Shown piece after piece: positions 45,058 to 53,444 of a stretch of DNA of 64,000 nt. Position numbers and translations under genes: made by a program. Numbering within the stretch: the first letter of the stretch is position 1; every line of letters starts with the position of its first letter. The notes beneath the pieces are model-generated. The model made no database searches. It had not been told where the DNA came from and saw only the letters and a list, made by a program, of their open reading frames with translations. The stretch spans positions 1 to 64,000 of the forward strand of contig JAUHYW010000017.1 of NCBI GenBank assembly GCA_030426085.1. Direction: 5' to 3'. The stretch is from a bacterium. Lineage in GTDB: Bacteria; Myxococcota_A; Bradymonadia; UBA7976; UBA1532.

Positions 45058-46455
45058 TCAGAGCGCCGCGACCAGCGCCTTCATGGCATCCCGATAGCCA
45101 TCGATGATGGCGTCTTCGTCGGCGTGCCGCCCGCCCCGCACGATGTGCTCGCCGGCGACCCACACGTCGCGCACCGCGCGCGGGCTGGCGCCCAGGGTCA
45201 GATCGGCCAGCAGCGTCTCGGCGGTCGTGCCGGCCAGGGCCGGATCGCGCAGGTCGATCGCGAGCATGTCCGCCGGGTGCCCCCGGGCGAGCACCCCGCA
45301 GTCGAGGCCGAGGCTGCGGGCGCCGTGCTCGGTCGCCATCGGCCACAGGACCTCGGCGGTGTGGCGCCGGCCCTCGCGCTCGGGCGCGAAGCGGGCGAGC
45401 ACGTTGCGCCGCTCGTCGCGCAGCCGCAGGTTGTTCTCGATCTGGGCCAGCTCGCCCCAGGGGTCGATGCGCGACTGGCCGTCGCTGCCGATGGCGATGT
45501 GGGCCGACCGCTGCAAGAGCCGGCGGGCGGGCAGCACGCCGTCGCCCAGGTTGGCCTCGGTCAGCGGGCAGGCGACGACCGTCGGGCCCCGCTCGGCGAT
45601 GAGGTCGACCGCCCGCCGGTCGAGGTGGGTGGCGTGGATCAGGCTGACCCGGGGCCCGAGCAGCTCCTCGTCGGCGAGGACCTCGATCGGCAGCCGGCCG
45701 TACTCGGCCTTGCACGCCTCGAGCTCGGCCCGCTGCTCGCACGCGTGCACGTGCACCGGCAGCTTCATGACCCGCTGGTGCTCGCCGATGGCCCACAGCC
45801 ACTTGTCGGTGACCGCCCGCACGCTGTGGGGCGCCATGCCGATCTCGACGAGCGGGTCGTCGCGCCAGGCGGCCTCGAGCGCGCTCACCCGGCCGAGGTA
45901 GGTGTAGACGTCGGGCTCGATGAACCGCCGCTGCAAGGGGTTGGGCGGCTCGCGGAAGCCGGCCCGGCCGTAGGCCACCCGCAGCAGCACGATGCGCAGG
46001 CCGATCCGGCGGGCGGCGCGCACGACGTGGTGGGCCAGGGCGTTGGGGTCGTCGTAGGGCGCGCCGTCGGGCTGATTGTGCAGGTAGTGGAACTCGCCGA
46101 CGGTGGTGAAGCCGGCCCGGGCCATCTCGAGGAAGGCCATCGCCGAGACGGCCTCGAGCTGCGCGGGGGTCAGCGCGTTGGCCATGCCGTACATGACCGT
46201 GCGCCAGCTCCAGAAGTCGTCCCGGCCGGTGGTCAGGTGCTCGGCGCGGCCCTTGAGCGCCCGCTGGAAGGCGTGGCTGTGGGCGTTGACGAGGCCCGGC
46301 ACGAGCGCCACGTCGCCGTGCTCGATGGCCTCGGGGTGGCGCGCGGGATCGTAGGGGTCCACGCCCACGACCCGGCCCCGGTCGATGGTGACGACGCCGT
46401 CTTCGATGACCGCCTGATGACGTACGACGAACCGGGCGCGATGATGGTCGGGCAT
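45058..46455 (-). CDS. hutF: Formimidoylglutamate deiminase-like amidohydrolase
   Basis: 465 residues, amidohydrolase superfamily. HutF releases ammonia from N-formimidoyl-L-glutamate in histidine breakdown. Support: metal site NAHSHAFQRALKGRAEHL, the DFWSWRTVMYGMANALTP segment characteristic of HutF, metal His in VHVHACEQRAELE, LIHATHLDRRAVDLI, and the late Asp in GSDGQSRIDPWGELAQIE. AGGAAGG lies upstream of the ATG. No other hut genes are adjacent, so the pathway context is not confirmed. It is divergent from the SDR operon with 174 bp between, which should hold both promoters. Confidence 0.9.
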   Translation of the reverse strand: MPDHHRARFVVRHQAVIEDGVVTIDRGRVVGVDPYDPARHPEAIEHGDVALVPGLVNAHSHAFQRALKGRAEHLTTGRDDFWSWRTVMYGMANALTPAQLEAVSAMAFLEMARAGFTTVGEFHYLHNQPDGAPYDDPNALAHHVVRAARRIGLRIVLLRVAYGRAGFREPPNPLQRRFIEPDVYTYLGRVSALEAAWRDDPLVEIGMAPHSVRAVTDKWLWAIGEHQRVMKLPVHVHACEQRAELEACKAEYGRLPIEVLADEELLGPRVSLIHATHLDRRAVDLIAERGPTVVACPLTEANLGDGVLPARRLLQRSAHIAIGSDGQSRIDPWGELAQIENNLRLRDERRNVLARFAPEREGRRHTAEVLWPMATEHGARSLGLDCGVLARGHPADMLAIDLRDPALAGTTAETLLADLTLGASPRAVRDVWVAGEHIVRGGRHADEDAIIDGYRDAMKALVAAL

Positions 46456-46629
46456 CGGGCCTTCCTTTGCGCGCGGCGCACGGCAGCGGGCGCCGAGGGT
46501 GCGTCACAGCATAGCGCGGCCCGGCGGTCGATGCATGGGGCGCGCAGGGCTCCTGACATTTCGTGGGGGCCGGGGGCGGCCGGCGTCGGGGCGGTTGATC
46601 GGGCACCGGCCGTCGGGCAGGCTGTCGCC

Positions 46630-47415
46630 ATGTCGTCACCCGCGCCCGCCGACGCCTGCCCCGCGCCCCGCATCGCGCTCGTCACCGGCGCCTCCCGGGG
46701 CATCGGCGCGGCCATCGCCCGCCGGCTCGCCGCCGACGGCCTGCGGGTCGTCTGCGCCGCCCGCGCGCTGGGGTCGGTGCAGGCGCTCGCCGACGAACTG
46801 GGCGGGCTGCCCCTCGCGCTCGACGTCACCGACGGCGCGGCGGTGGCCGACGTCGGCGCCCGGGTCGAGGCGATGGCCGGCCCGATCGACGTGCTGGTCA
46901 ACAACGCCGGCGTCAGCGCGAGCGCGCCGCTGGCCCGGCACAGCGACGATGACTGGGATCACATGCTCGCGGTCAACCTCACCGGACCGTTCCGCCTGTG
47001 CCGGGCGCTGGTGCCGGGCATGGTCGAGCGGGGCCGGGGGCGGGTGGTCTTCGTGGCCAGCAACGCCGGGCTGGCGGGCTACCCCTACACCACCGGCTAC
47101 TGCGCCTCGAAGCACGGGGTGGTGGGCCTGATGCGGGCGATGGCCGCCGAGCTGGCCCGCAGCGGGGTGACGGTCAACGCGGTGTGCCCCGGCTTCGTCG
47201 AGACCGACATGGCCCGCGAGGCGATCGACCGCATCGTGCGCTCGACGGGGCGCGACGCGGCGGCGGCCCGGGAGGCCCTGGCCCGGCTCAACCCCCAGAA
47301 GCGGCTGGTGCAGCCCGACGAGGTGGCGTTCCTGGTGGCCTCGCTGGTGCGCCCCGAGGCCCGGGGCATCAACGGGCAGGCGCTGGCGTTGGACGGCGGA
47401 CAGGTGATGCATTGA
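46630..47415 (+). CDS. Short-chain dehydrogenase/reductase (SDR)
   Basis: 261 residues, classical SDR. NAD(P) motif LVTGASRGIGAAIA, VLVNNAGVSASAPL, and active-site Ser/Tyr/Lys with YCASKHGVVGLMRAMA. The tail GINGQALALDGGQ matches 3-hydroxyacyl-CoA or beta-hydroxy dehydrogenase-like members. First of four overlapping genes (SDR, RidA, enoyl-CoA hydratase, acyl-CoA dehydrogenase), so a CoA-thioester hydroxyl intermediate is a likely substrate. Confidence 0.93.
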   Translation: MSSPAPADACPAPRIALVTGASRGIGAAIARRLAADGLRVVCAARALGSVQALADELGGLPLALDVTDGAAVADVGARVEAMAGPIDVLVNNAGVSASAPLARHSDDDWDHMLAVNLTGPFRLCRALVPGMVERGRGRVVFVASNAGLAGYPYTTGYCASKHGVVGLMRAMAAELARSGVTVNAVCPGFVETDMAREAIDRIVRSTGRDAAAAREALARLNPQKRLVQPDEVAFLVASLVRPEARGINGQALALDGGQVMH

Positions 47416-47873
47416 GCCATCCGAAGAGCCACCCGAAGGGCGCGTACATCCCATCCGAGCGCGTCGTGCAGCCGGAGGGCTGGGCGCGGCCCCGGGGCTA
47501 CAGCAACGGCGTCGTCGCCGAGGGCCGGGTGCTGGCCATCGGGGGGCAGGTGGGCTGGAACGCCGCGCAGGTGTTCGAGGCTCATGACTTCGTGGGTCAA
47601 TTCGAGCAGACGCTGGCCAACATCCGGGCCATCCTCGACGCGGCGGGCGCCTCGCCGACCGATCTGGTCTCGATGACGTGCTACGTGACCGATCTGGACG
47701 CCTACCGCAGCAGCCTGAAGGCGCTGGGCCCCATCTGGCGCATGCACCTGGGGCGGGCCTTCCCCGCGATGGCGCTGGTGGGGGTCACCGGGCTGGTCGA
47801 GCCCGAGGCGCTGGTCGAGATCCAGGCGCTGGCGGTCGTCGCGCAGGGGCCCGACGCAAAGGGAGATCCATGA
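47412..47873 (+). CDS. RidA family protein (Rid deaminase-like)
   Basis: 153 residues from a TTG start that overlaps the SDR stop (TTGA). The chorismate-mutase-like fold is clear: GYSNGVVAEGRVLAIGGQVG, QFEQTLANIRAILDAAGA, LVSMTCYVTDLDAYRSSLK, and FPAMALVGVTGLVEPEALVE. RidA hydrolyses reactive enamine/imine intermediates, but this subgroup replaces the usual catalytic Arg region (canonical CxRVxV) with ALVGVTGL, so activity may differ. Its place inside a CoA-ester operon suggests deamination of an enamine thioester intermediate. Confidence 0.9.
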   Translation: MSHPKSHPKGAYIPSERVVQPEGWARPRGYSNGVVAEGRVLAIGGQVGWNAAQVFEAHDFVGQFEQTLANIRAILDAAGASPTDLVSMTCYVTDLDAYRSSLKALGPIWRMHLGRAFPAMALVGVTGLVEPEALVEIQALAVVAQGPDAKGDP

Positions 47874-48679
47874 CACCGGAACACTTCGACTTCGCGGTGA
47901 CCGACGGGGTGGGGGTCATCACCCTGAACCGGCCGGATCGGCTCAACGCGCTGACCTTCGCCAGCTACGAAGAGCTGCGGGACTTCTTCGCGCACCTCGA
48001 CGGGCGGGCCGACGTGCGGGCGCTCGTGCTGCAAGGCGAGGGGCGCGCGTTCTGCTCGGGCGGCGACGTCGAGGACATCATCGGCGAGCTGTTCGCCCGC
48101 GACATGAAGGGGCTGCTGGCCTTCACCCGGGTGACCGGGGCGCTCATCCGCAACATCCGCCGGGTGGGCAAGCCGGTGGTGGCGGCGGTGCACGGGGTCG
48201 CGGTGGGCGCCGGCGCGGTGATGGCCCTGGCCTGCGACATGCGGGTGGCCGGGCCCAAGGCCCGGTTCGGGTTCATCTTCCCCCAGGTGGGGCTGTGCGG
48301 GGCCGACATGGGCGCGGCGTACCTGCTGCCTCGGATCGTCGGCCTGGGGCACGCCTCGGAGCTGCTGTTCACCGGGGACATCGTCGGCGCGGAGCACGCC
48401 GCCCGCATCGGGCTGGTGAACCGGGTGGTCGATGATCCCCGGGCCGAGGCGCTGGCGCTGGCCCGCACGCTGGCCCGGGGGCCGGCGTTCGCCCACGGGA
48501 TGACCAAGAAGATGCTCGAGGACGAGGCGCCGCTGTCGCTCGAGGCGGCCATCGAGGCCGAGGCCCAGGCCCAGGCGATCTGCATGGCCCACCCCGACTT
48601 CCGCGAGGCGTACGACGCGTGGGTCGAGAAGCGGGCGCCGGCCTTCGAGGGGCTGGCGGCCGCCGAGGAGGCCGAGTGA
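47870..48679 (+). CDS. Enoyl-CoA hydratase family protein
   Basis: 269 residues, crotonase fold, ATG overlapping the RidA stop by 4 bp. Visible are ITLNRPDRLNALTFASYEEL, the oxyanion segment GRAFCSGGDVEDII, VHGVAVGAGAVMALACDMRV, and FPQVGLCGADMGAAYLLPR, which lies where catalytic Glu residues usually stand, so the mechanism may differ from standard hydration. Downstream stop overlaps the acyl-CoA dehydrogenase start (GTGA). Confidence 0.92.
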   Translation: MTPEHFDFAVTDGVGVITLNRPDRLNALTFASYEELRDFFAHLDGRADVRALVLQGEGRAFCSGGDVEDIIGELFARDMKGLLAFTRVTGALIRNIRRVGKPVVAAVHGVAVGAGAVMALACDMRVAGPKARFGFIFPQVGLCGADMGAAYLLPRIVGLGHASELLFTGDIVGAEHAARIGLVNRVVDDPRAEALALARTLARGPAFAHGMTKKMLEDEAPLSLEAAIEAEAQAQAICMAHPDFREAYDAWVEKRAPAFEGLAAAEEAE

Positions 48680-49851
48680 AGCCGGGCAGCTCGGTCGACG
48701 ATCTGGGGGTCTTCTTCGAGGGCTGGCACGCCGAGGTGGCTACGCGGGCGGCGGCGGTGGCCGGTGATTGGGCGGTGGATCTCGACGCCGACGACCGGGC
48801 CCGGACCCACGAGGCGGCGCAGGCGCTGGCCGCGGCGGGGCTGCTGGCCTACTGCGTGCCCCAGCGCTTCGGCGGGGCGGCGGTGGGCCGGCCGGACGGG
48901 GTCGACGCCCGCGCGCTGACGCTCATCCGCGAGGCGCTGGGCTGGGCCGACGGGCTGCTCGACACGGCGTTCGCGATGCAGGGGCTGGGCAGTCATCCCA
49001 TCACCCTGGCCGGCAGCGAGGCCCAGAAGGCGCGCTACCTGCCGGGGGTGATGGCCGGGGCGCGCCTGGGCGCCTTCTGCCTGACCGAGCCCGAGGCGGG
49101 CAGCGACGTGGCGTCGATGCGATGCCGCGCCCGGCGGGACGGCGATCGCTATGTCATCGACGGCGAGAAGGCGTGGATCAGCAACGCGGGGGTCGCCGGG
49201 CAGTACGTGGTCTTCGCGACGGTCGATCCGGCGGCGGGGCGGCGGGGCATCACGGCGTTCGTGGTCGAGCCGGACGACCCCGGGCTGACGGTCGAGCCGA
49301 TGGAGGTCATCGCGCCCCATCCCATCGGCCGGCTGCGCTTCGCGGGGTGCGCGATCCCGGTCGAGCGCCGGCTGGGGGCCGAGGGCGCGGGCTTCAAGCT
49401 GGCGATGCGCACGCTGGACGTCTTCCGCACGACGGTGGGCGGCGCGGCGCTGGGCATGGCCCGCCGGGCGCTGGACGAGGGGCTGGCCCGGGCCTTGGGG
49501 CGGGTGCAGTTCGGCGAGCCGATCTTCGAGCAGCAGCAGATCGCGGCGTATCTGGCCGAGAGCGCGACCGAGCTGGACGCGGCCCGGCTGCTGGTCTTCC
49601 GGGCGGCGCACCTGCGGGATACGGCCGATCGGCGGGTGAGCACCGAGGTGGCGATGGGCAAGCTGTTCGCCACCGAGGCCGCCCAGCGCATCATCGACCG
49701 GGCGGTGCAGATCCACGGCGGGCTGGGGGTGACCCGGGGGTCGGCGGTGGAGCGGCTGTATCGCGAGATCCGGGCGCTGCGGATCTACGAGGGCACCAGC
49801 GAGATTCAGCGCGTCGTGATCGCGGCGGGGTTGAAGGCCGGGCGCGGCTGA
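48676..49851 (+). CDS. Acyl-CoA dehydrogenase
   Basis: 391 residues, GTG start overlapping the hydratase stop. FAD/acyl-CoA dehydrogenase family features: CLTEPEAGSDVASM, AWISNAGVAGQYVVF, FKLAMRTLDVFRTTVGGAALG, RVQFGEPIFEQQQ, and the C-terminal QIHGGLGVTRGSAVERLYR followed by ALRIYEGTSEIQR. Last gene of the SDR/RidA/hydratase set. The same gene order occurs in clusters for 2-aminobenzoyl-CoA (anthranilate) degradation, but the ligase and monooxygenase genes of that pathway are not in this window, so the role is only a suggestion. Confidence 0.94.
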   Translation: MKPGSSVDDLGVFFEGWHAEVATRAAAVAGDWAVDLDADDRARTHEAAQALAAAGLLAYCVPQRFGGAAVGRPDGVDARALTLIREALGWADGLLDTAFAMQGLGSHPITLAGSEAQKARYLPGVMAGARLGAFCLTEPEAGSDVASMRCRARRDGDRYVIDGEKAWISNAGVAGQYVVFATVDPAAGRRGITAFVVEPDDPGLTVEPMEVIAPHPIGRLRFAGCAIPVERRLGAEGAGFKLAMRTLDVFRTTVGGAALGMARRALDEGLARALGRVQFGEPIFEQQQIAAYLAESATELDAARLLVFRAAHLRDTADRRVSTEVAMGKLFATEAAQRIIDRAVQIHGGLGVTRGSAVERLYREIRALRIYEGTSEIQRVVIAAGLKAGRG

Positions 49852-49870
49852 GTGGGCGAGCGTGCGCGGC

Positions 49871-52800
49871 TCAGCGGGGTGGGCGGCCGTGGAGCAGGAC
49901 CAGCGCGTCGAGCGCTTCGCGGGCGGGGCCCGGGTCCCGGTCGAGGCCCTCGAGCTGGGCGATGACGAGCTTCCAGGCGTAGGCCGCCCGCTTCGGCTGG
50001 CCGGCGGCGGCGGCGAAGCGGGCGGCGCGCTCGACGGTGCGGGCCACGTCGGGCTCGACGAGGCGGCCGTCGCGCAGCGGGTCGAGGTGGGCGAAGGTCG
50101 CGTCCCAGCCCTTCCAGTCGCCGTCGGTGGCGAGGCACGGCAGCAGGCACGCCCTGAAGATCGCGCCCAGCTCGCGGTTGTGGGTCGCGTCGGCCCGCTC
50201 GATGACCCGCTCGAAGTGGCGCCGGGCCTCGGCGATGCGGTTGGTCTCGACCAGCACCAGCCCCAGGTTGCCGTCGGCGGCGATCGCGTCGTTCGAGCCC
50301 AGGCCCCCGTAGAGCCGGCAGCTCTCCCGATAGCGGGCCTCGGCCCGGTCGAGGTCGCCTTCGAACCGGTCGAGGTCGCCCAGCAGGTTGGCCGCGTGGG
50401 CCCGGCCCCAGCGGCTGTCGGCGGCGGTGTAGCCGTCGAGGGCGTCGAGCGCGTGGCGCCGGGCGCGGCGGTGGTCGCCGGTCCGCCGGGCGAGGTCGGC
50501 CATCGCCGCGTGCACGCTGGCCTGCTTCTGCACCTCGCCGGTGCCCGCGAAGCGCTCGAGCGCGATCTGGTAGGCCCGGTCGGCGCCGGCCGCGTCGCCC
50601 GAGGCCATGCGCATGCTGCCCTCGATGAGCCGGGTCGAGCCTTCGAGCCCGGCGTCCGCGGCGGCGGCGGCCCGGCGGGCGGCGGCCACGATGAGCGGCA
50701 GGCCCCGCTCCAGGCCGCTGCGGGTGGCGACGGCCCGCCCCCGGACCAGCAGCGCCTCGGCCAGCAGGCGGTCGTCGCCCAGGCGCTCGGCGTGCACCGT
50801 GGCGTGGCGGGCGTGGCGGGCGGCGGCCCGGGTGTCGCCCCGGATGCGGCAGAGCTGGGCCCAGCGGATGGTGGTCGTCAGCCAGCCGCGGTCGCCCCGG
50901 GGTCGGCGCAGGCGGCGCAGGGCCCGCAGGCGGGCGATGATGGCCCGGTGGGCGGTGGCGGCCTGCTTGCGGTCGATGGCCTGATCGGCGGCGACCCGCA
51001 GCGGCTCGAGGCTCTCGGCCCAGGCCCCGGCCTGCATCAGGTGGTGGGCCCGCCGGGCAGGGGGCGCGGCCCGCTCGGCGAGGGCTTCGGCGCAGGCCCG
51101 GTGCCCGGCGGCGAACCGCCCCGCCCGGCGGGCGTCTTCGAGCAGCACCCCCCGCACCATCGGGTGGCAGAACGACCACCGGGTCCCGGCCTGCCCCGCG
51201 ATCAGGCCCGCGTCGAGCAGCGCGTCGACGGTGGCCGGGGGGCAGTCGACCCCGTCGAGCCGGGCGCAGACCGCGCGCCACTCGCGCGCGTCGACCGTCT
51301 GCCCGAGCATGGCGGCGACCTCGAGCGCCGGAGCGTGGGCCGCCTCGTAGGCGTCGTGCAGCCGCTCGCGCCAGATCGAGCGGGCGTCGACGGGCAGGGC
51401 CTCACCCGCGCCGGGGCGCAGCCGGAAGCCGTCGGGCCCCTCTTCGAGCGCGCCGTGCCGGATCCAGCGCTCGACCAGCGACTCGGCCGAGTGGGGGTTG
51501 CCCCCCGACCACTCCACGATCCAGCGCACGAGCGGCTCGGCCAGCGGGAGCTGGCTCCGGATCTGGTCGGCGAGGGCGTCCGCCGGCAGCGGCCCGAGGA
51601 CCAGCCGGCGGGTGGGGGGCAGCCCGGCGAGGCGGTCGAGCACCGCCCGGACCTCGCCGTCTTCGACGAGCCCCGCCTCGCGCACGGTGCACACGAAGAG
51701 CAGCGGCAGCTCGCGGCGGGCGGTCAGCACCGAGTCGACGAAGCCGAGGGTGTCGCTCGACCAGTGGGCGTCGTCGAGGCGCAGCACCAGCGGCCGGCGG
51801 TGGGCCAGCCGGGCGAGGGCGTCGACGAGCACCGCGTCCCGCTCGCGGGCCGAGGCGATGTAGCGGTCGCCGCTGCGCCAGATGTCGTGGGGGGCGAGCA
51901 GCGCCGAGAGCGCCTCGATCAGCGCCGGATCGGCGTCGGCCCCGAAGACCCACCGGAGCTGGCGCCGGCGGCGGCCGTCGTCGAGCCCCTCGCAGCGCCA
52001 CGCCCGGGCCAGCATCGGCCCCAGCCCGGTGTCGGGGCCGCCGACCGCGTCGTGGTGGGCGTCGAGCGTATCGGCCACCCCCAGCTCGTGGGCCCGGTGG
52101 CTCAGCCAGGTGGCCAGCCGGGACTTGCCGCTGCCCGACGGCCCGCTGATCAGGACCGCCCGGGCGCCGTCCCCCCGCGCCGTCTCGCGCAGGGCGGCCC
52201 ACAGGGCGTCCCGCTCGGCGACCCGCCCATGCACCGACGGCGGGCGCAGGCCGAAGAGGCTGCGCCCGACCCCCAGCAGCGGCGGGGGGGTCGCCGGGGG
52301 CACCGGGCGGCGCCACTCGGCCGGGACCGGGGGGCGCCCGAGCAGGTCGGGGCCGACGGCCCAGCTCTCGGCGGGGGTCGACAGGAAGACCGGGGGGGCG
52401 ACGACGGTGCGGTCGGCGTCGCCGAGGTCGATGTCGGGCAGGCTGCCGGTGCGCCGCTGGGTGAAGGGCAGGGGGGCCTCGTCGGGCAGCGCCATCAGCG
52501 CGACGGCGGCGTCGGCGGCGAAGCGGAACCGCTCGGCGGGGCGCTTGGCGAGCAGGCGGTGCAGCCAGCGTTCGAAGCCGACGGGCACCGGCAGCCCGGG
52601 GGTCAGCGTGGGCGGCGGCGCGAGGAGCTGGGCCCGGGCCACCCGGCTGGCGTCGCCCCCGGGGAACGGCGGCCGGCCGCGCACGAGGGTGCAGGTGAGG
52701 CAGCCGACGGCGTAGAGGTCGGACCACGGCCCCAGCGCGTGCAGGTCGCCGGTGACCTGCTCCGGCGACATGTAGTTGGGGGTGCCGGCGAACGCCTCGT

Positions 52801-53323
52801 CCCGGGCGTCGGCGGCCCGCTCGGCGGTGAAGGCGACGCCGAAGTCGGTCAGCACCGGGCCCCGCTCGGCGAGCAGGATGTTGTCCGGCTTCAGGTCGCG
52901 GTGGATGACCCCCCGGGCGTGGGCGTGCCCCAGCGCGTCGAGCAGCCCCAGCAGCGTCGCCCGCAGCGCGTGCCACGGCAGCCGCCCCGCCCGCCGGGTC
53001 AGGGTGCCGCCGTCGATCCACTCCATGACCAGGTACGGCGCGCCCGGGGGCAGATCGGTGGCCGCGGCGACCGCCTCGTCGAGGGCCCCGTGATCGTAGA
53101 TGCGCACGACGCCCGGGTGATCGAGGCGGGCGACCGCCCGCAGTTCGTGGGCGAACCACGAGCGGAAGGTCTGCTGCCGGCCGATGGGCGCGGTGACGAT
53201 CTTGACCGCCGCCGGGGTACCGCTGCCCCGATGGCGCGCCCGCCAGACCTCGGCCATGGCCCCCTGCCCCGCCGGCGCGAGGAGATCGAACGGGCCGAGG
53301 GGGATGGGGTCGACGGGCGACAT
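49871..53323 (-). CDS. Ser/Thr kinase fused to AAA-type ATPase and TPR-like repeats
   Basis: 1150 residues from the ATG at 53323, chosen because the kinase domain starts right after it (PLGPFDLLAPAGQGAMAEVW); an ATG at 53335 is also possible. The kinase is complete: VKIVTAP lysine region, HRDLKPDNILLAERG, TDFGVAFT and GTPNYMSPEQV. Around 400-600 is an ATPase module of the AAA_16 type (GRVAERDALWAALRE, P-loop LISGPSGSGKSRLATWL, Asp-rich LVLRLDDAHWSSD). The C-terminal half is about 14-20 helical pairs of TPR type (RRHALDALDGYTAADSRWGR, AEARRHFERVIERADATHNR). This matches large kinase/ATPase/TPR regulators abundant in myxobacteria, probably scaffolds for signalling; no effector is known. Confidence 0.93.
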   Translation of the reverse strand: MSPVDPIPLGPFDLLAPAGQGAMAEVWRARHRGSGTPAAVKIVTAPIGRQQTFRSWFAHELRAVARLDHPGVVRIYDHGALDEAVAAATDLPPGAPYLVMEWIDGGTLTRRAGRLPWHALRATLLGLLDALGHAHARGVIHRDLKPDNILLAERGPVLTDFGVAFTAERAADARDEAFAGTPNYMSPEQVTGDLHALGPWSDLYAVGCLTCTLVRGRPPFPGGDASRVARAQLLAPPPTLTPGLPVPVGFERWLHRLLAKRPAERFRFAADAAVALMALPDEAPLPFTQRRTGSLPDIDLGDADRTVVAPPVFLSTPAESWAVGPDLLGRPPVPAEWRRPVPPATPPPLLGVGRSLFGLRPPSVHGRVAERDALWAALRETARGDGARAVLISGPSGSGKSRLATWLSHRAHELGVADTLDAHHDAVGGPDTGLGPMLARAWRCEGLDDGRRRRQLRWVFGADADPALIEALSALLAPHDIWRSGDRYIASARERDAVLVDALARLAHRRPLVLRLDDAHWSSDTLGFVDSVLTARRELPLLFVCTVREAGLVEDGEVRAVLDRLAGLPPTRRLVLGPLPADALADQIRSQLPLAEPLVRWIVEWSGGNPHSAESLVERWIRHGALEEGPDGFRLRPGAGEALPVDARSIWRERLHDAYEAAHAPALEVAAMLGQTVDAREWRAVCARLDGVDCPPATVDALLDAGLIAGQAGTRWSFCHPMVRGVLLEDARRAGRFAAGHRACAEALAERAAPPARRAHHLMQAGAWAESLEPLRVAADQAIDRKQAATAHRAIIARLRALRRLRRPRGDRGWLTTTIRWAQLCRIRGDTRAAARHARHATVHAERLGDDRLLAEALLVRGRAVATRSGLERGLPLIVAAARRAAAAADAGLEGSTRLIEGSMRMASGDAAGADRAYQIALERFAGTGEVQKQASVHAAMADLARRTGDHRRARRHALDALDGYTAADSRWGRAHAANLLGDLDRFEGDLDRAEARYRESCRLYGGLGSNDAIAADGNLGLVLVETNRIAEARRHFERVIERADATHNRELGAIFRACLLPCLATDGDWKGWDATFAHLDPLRDGRLVEPDVARTVERAARFAAAAGQPKRAAYAWKLVIAQLEGLDRDPGPAREALDALVLLHGRPPR

Positions 53324-53444
53324 CGGCGGGAGCATACAGCAAGCGGCCGAGTCTGCGGCAGAAGTCCTGCCCCCCGGCGGGGGGAGGTACGGGCCTTGCT
53401 CGGTCTGTCGGTCGACGCCCACCCCGGCCCGGAACGGAGGCCCG

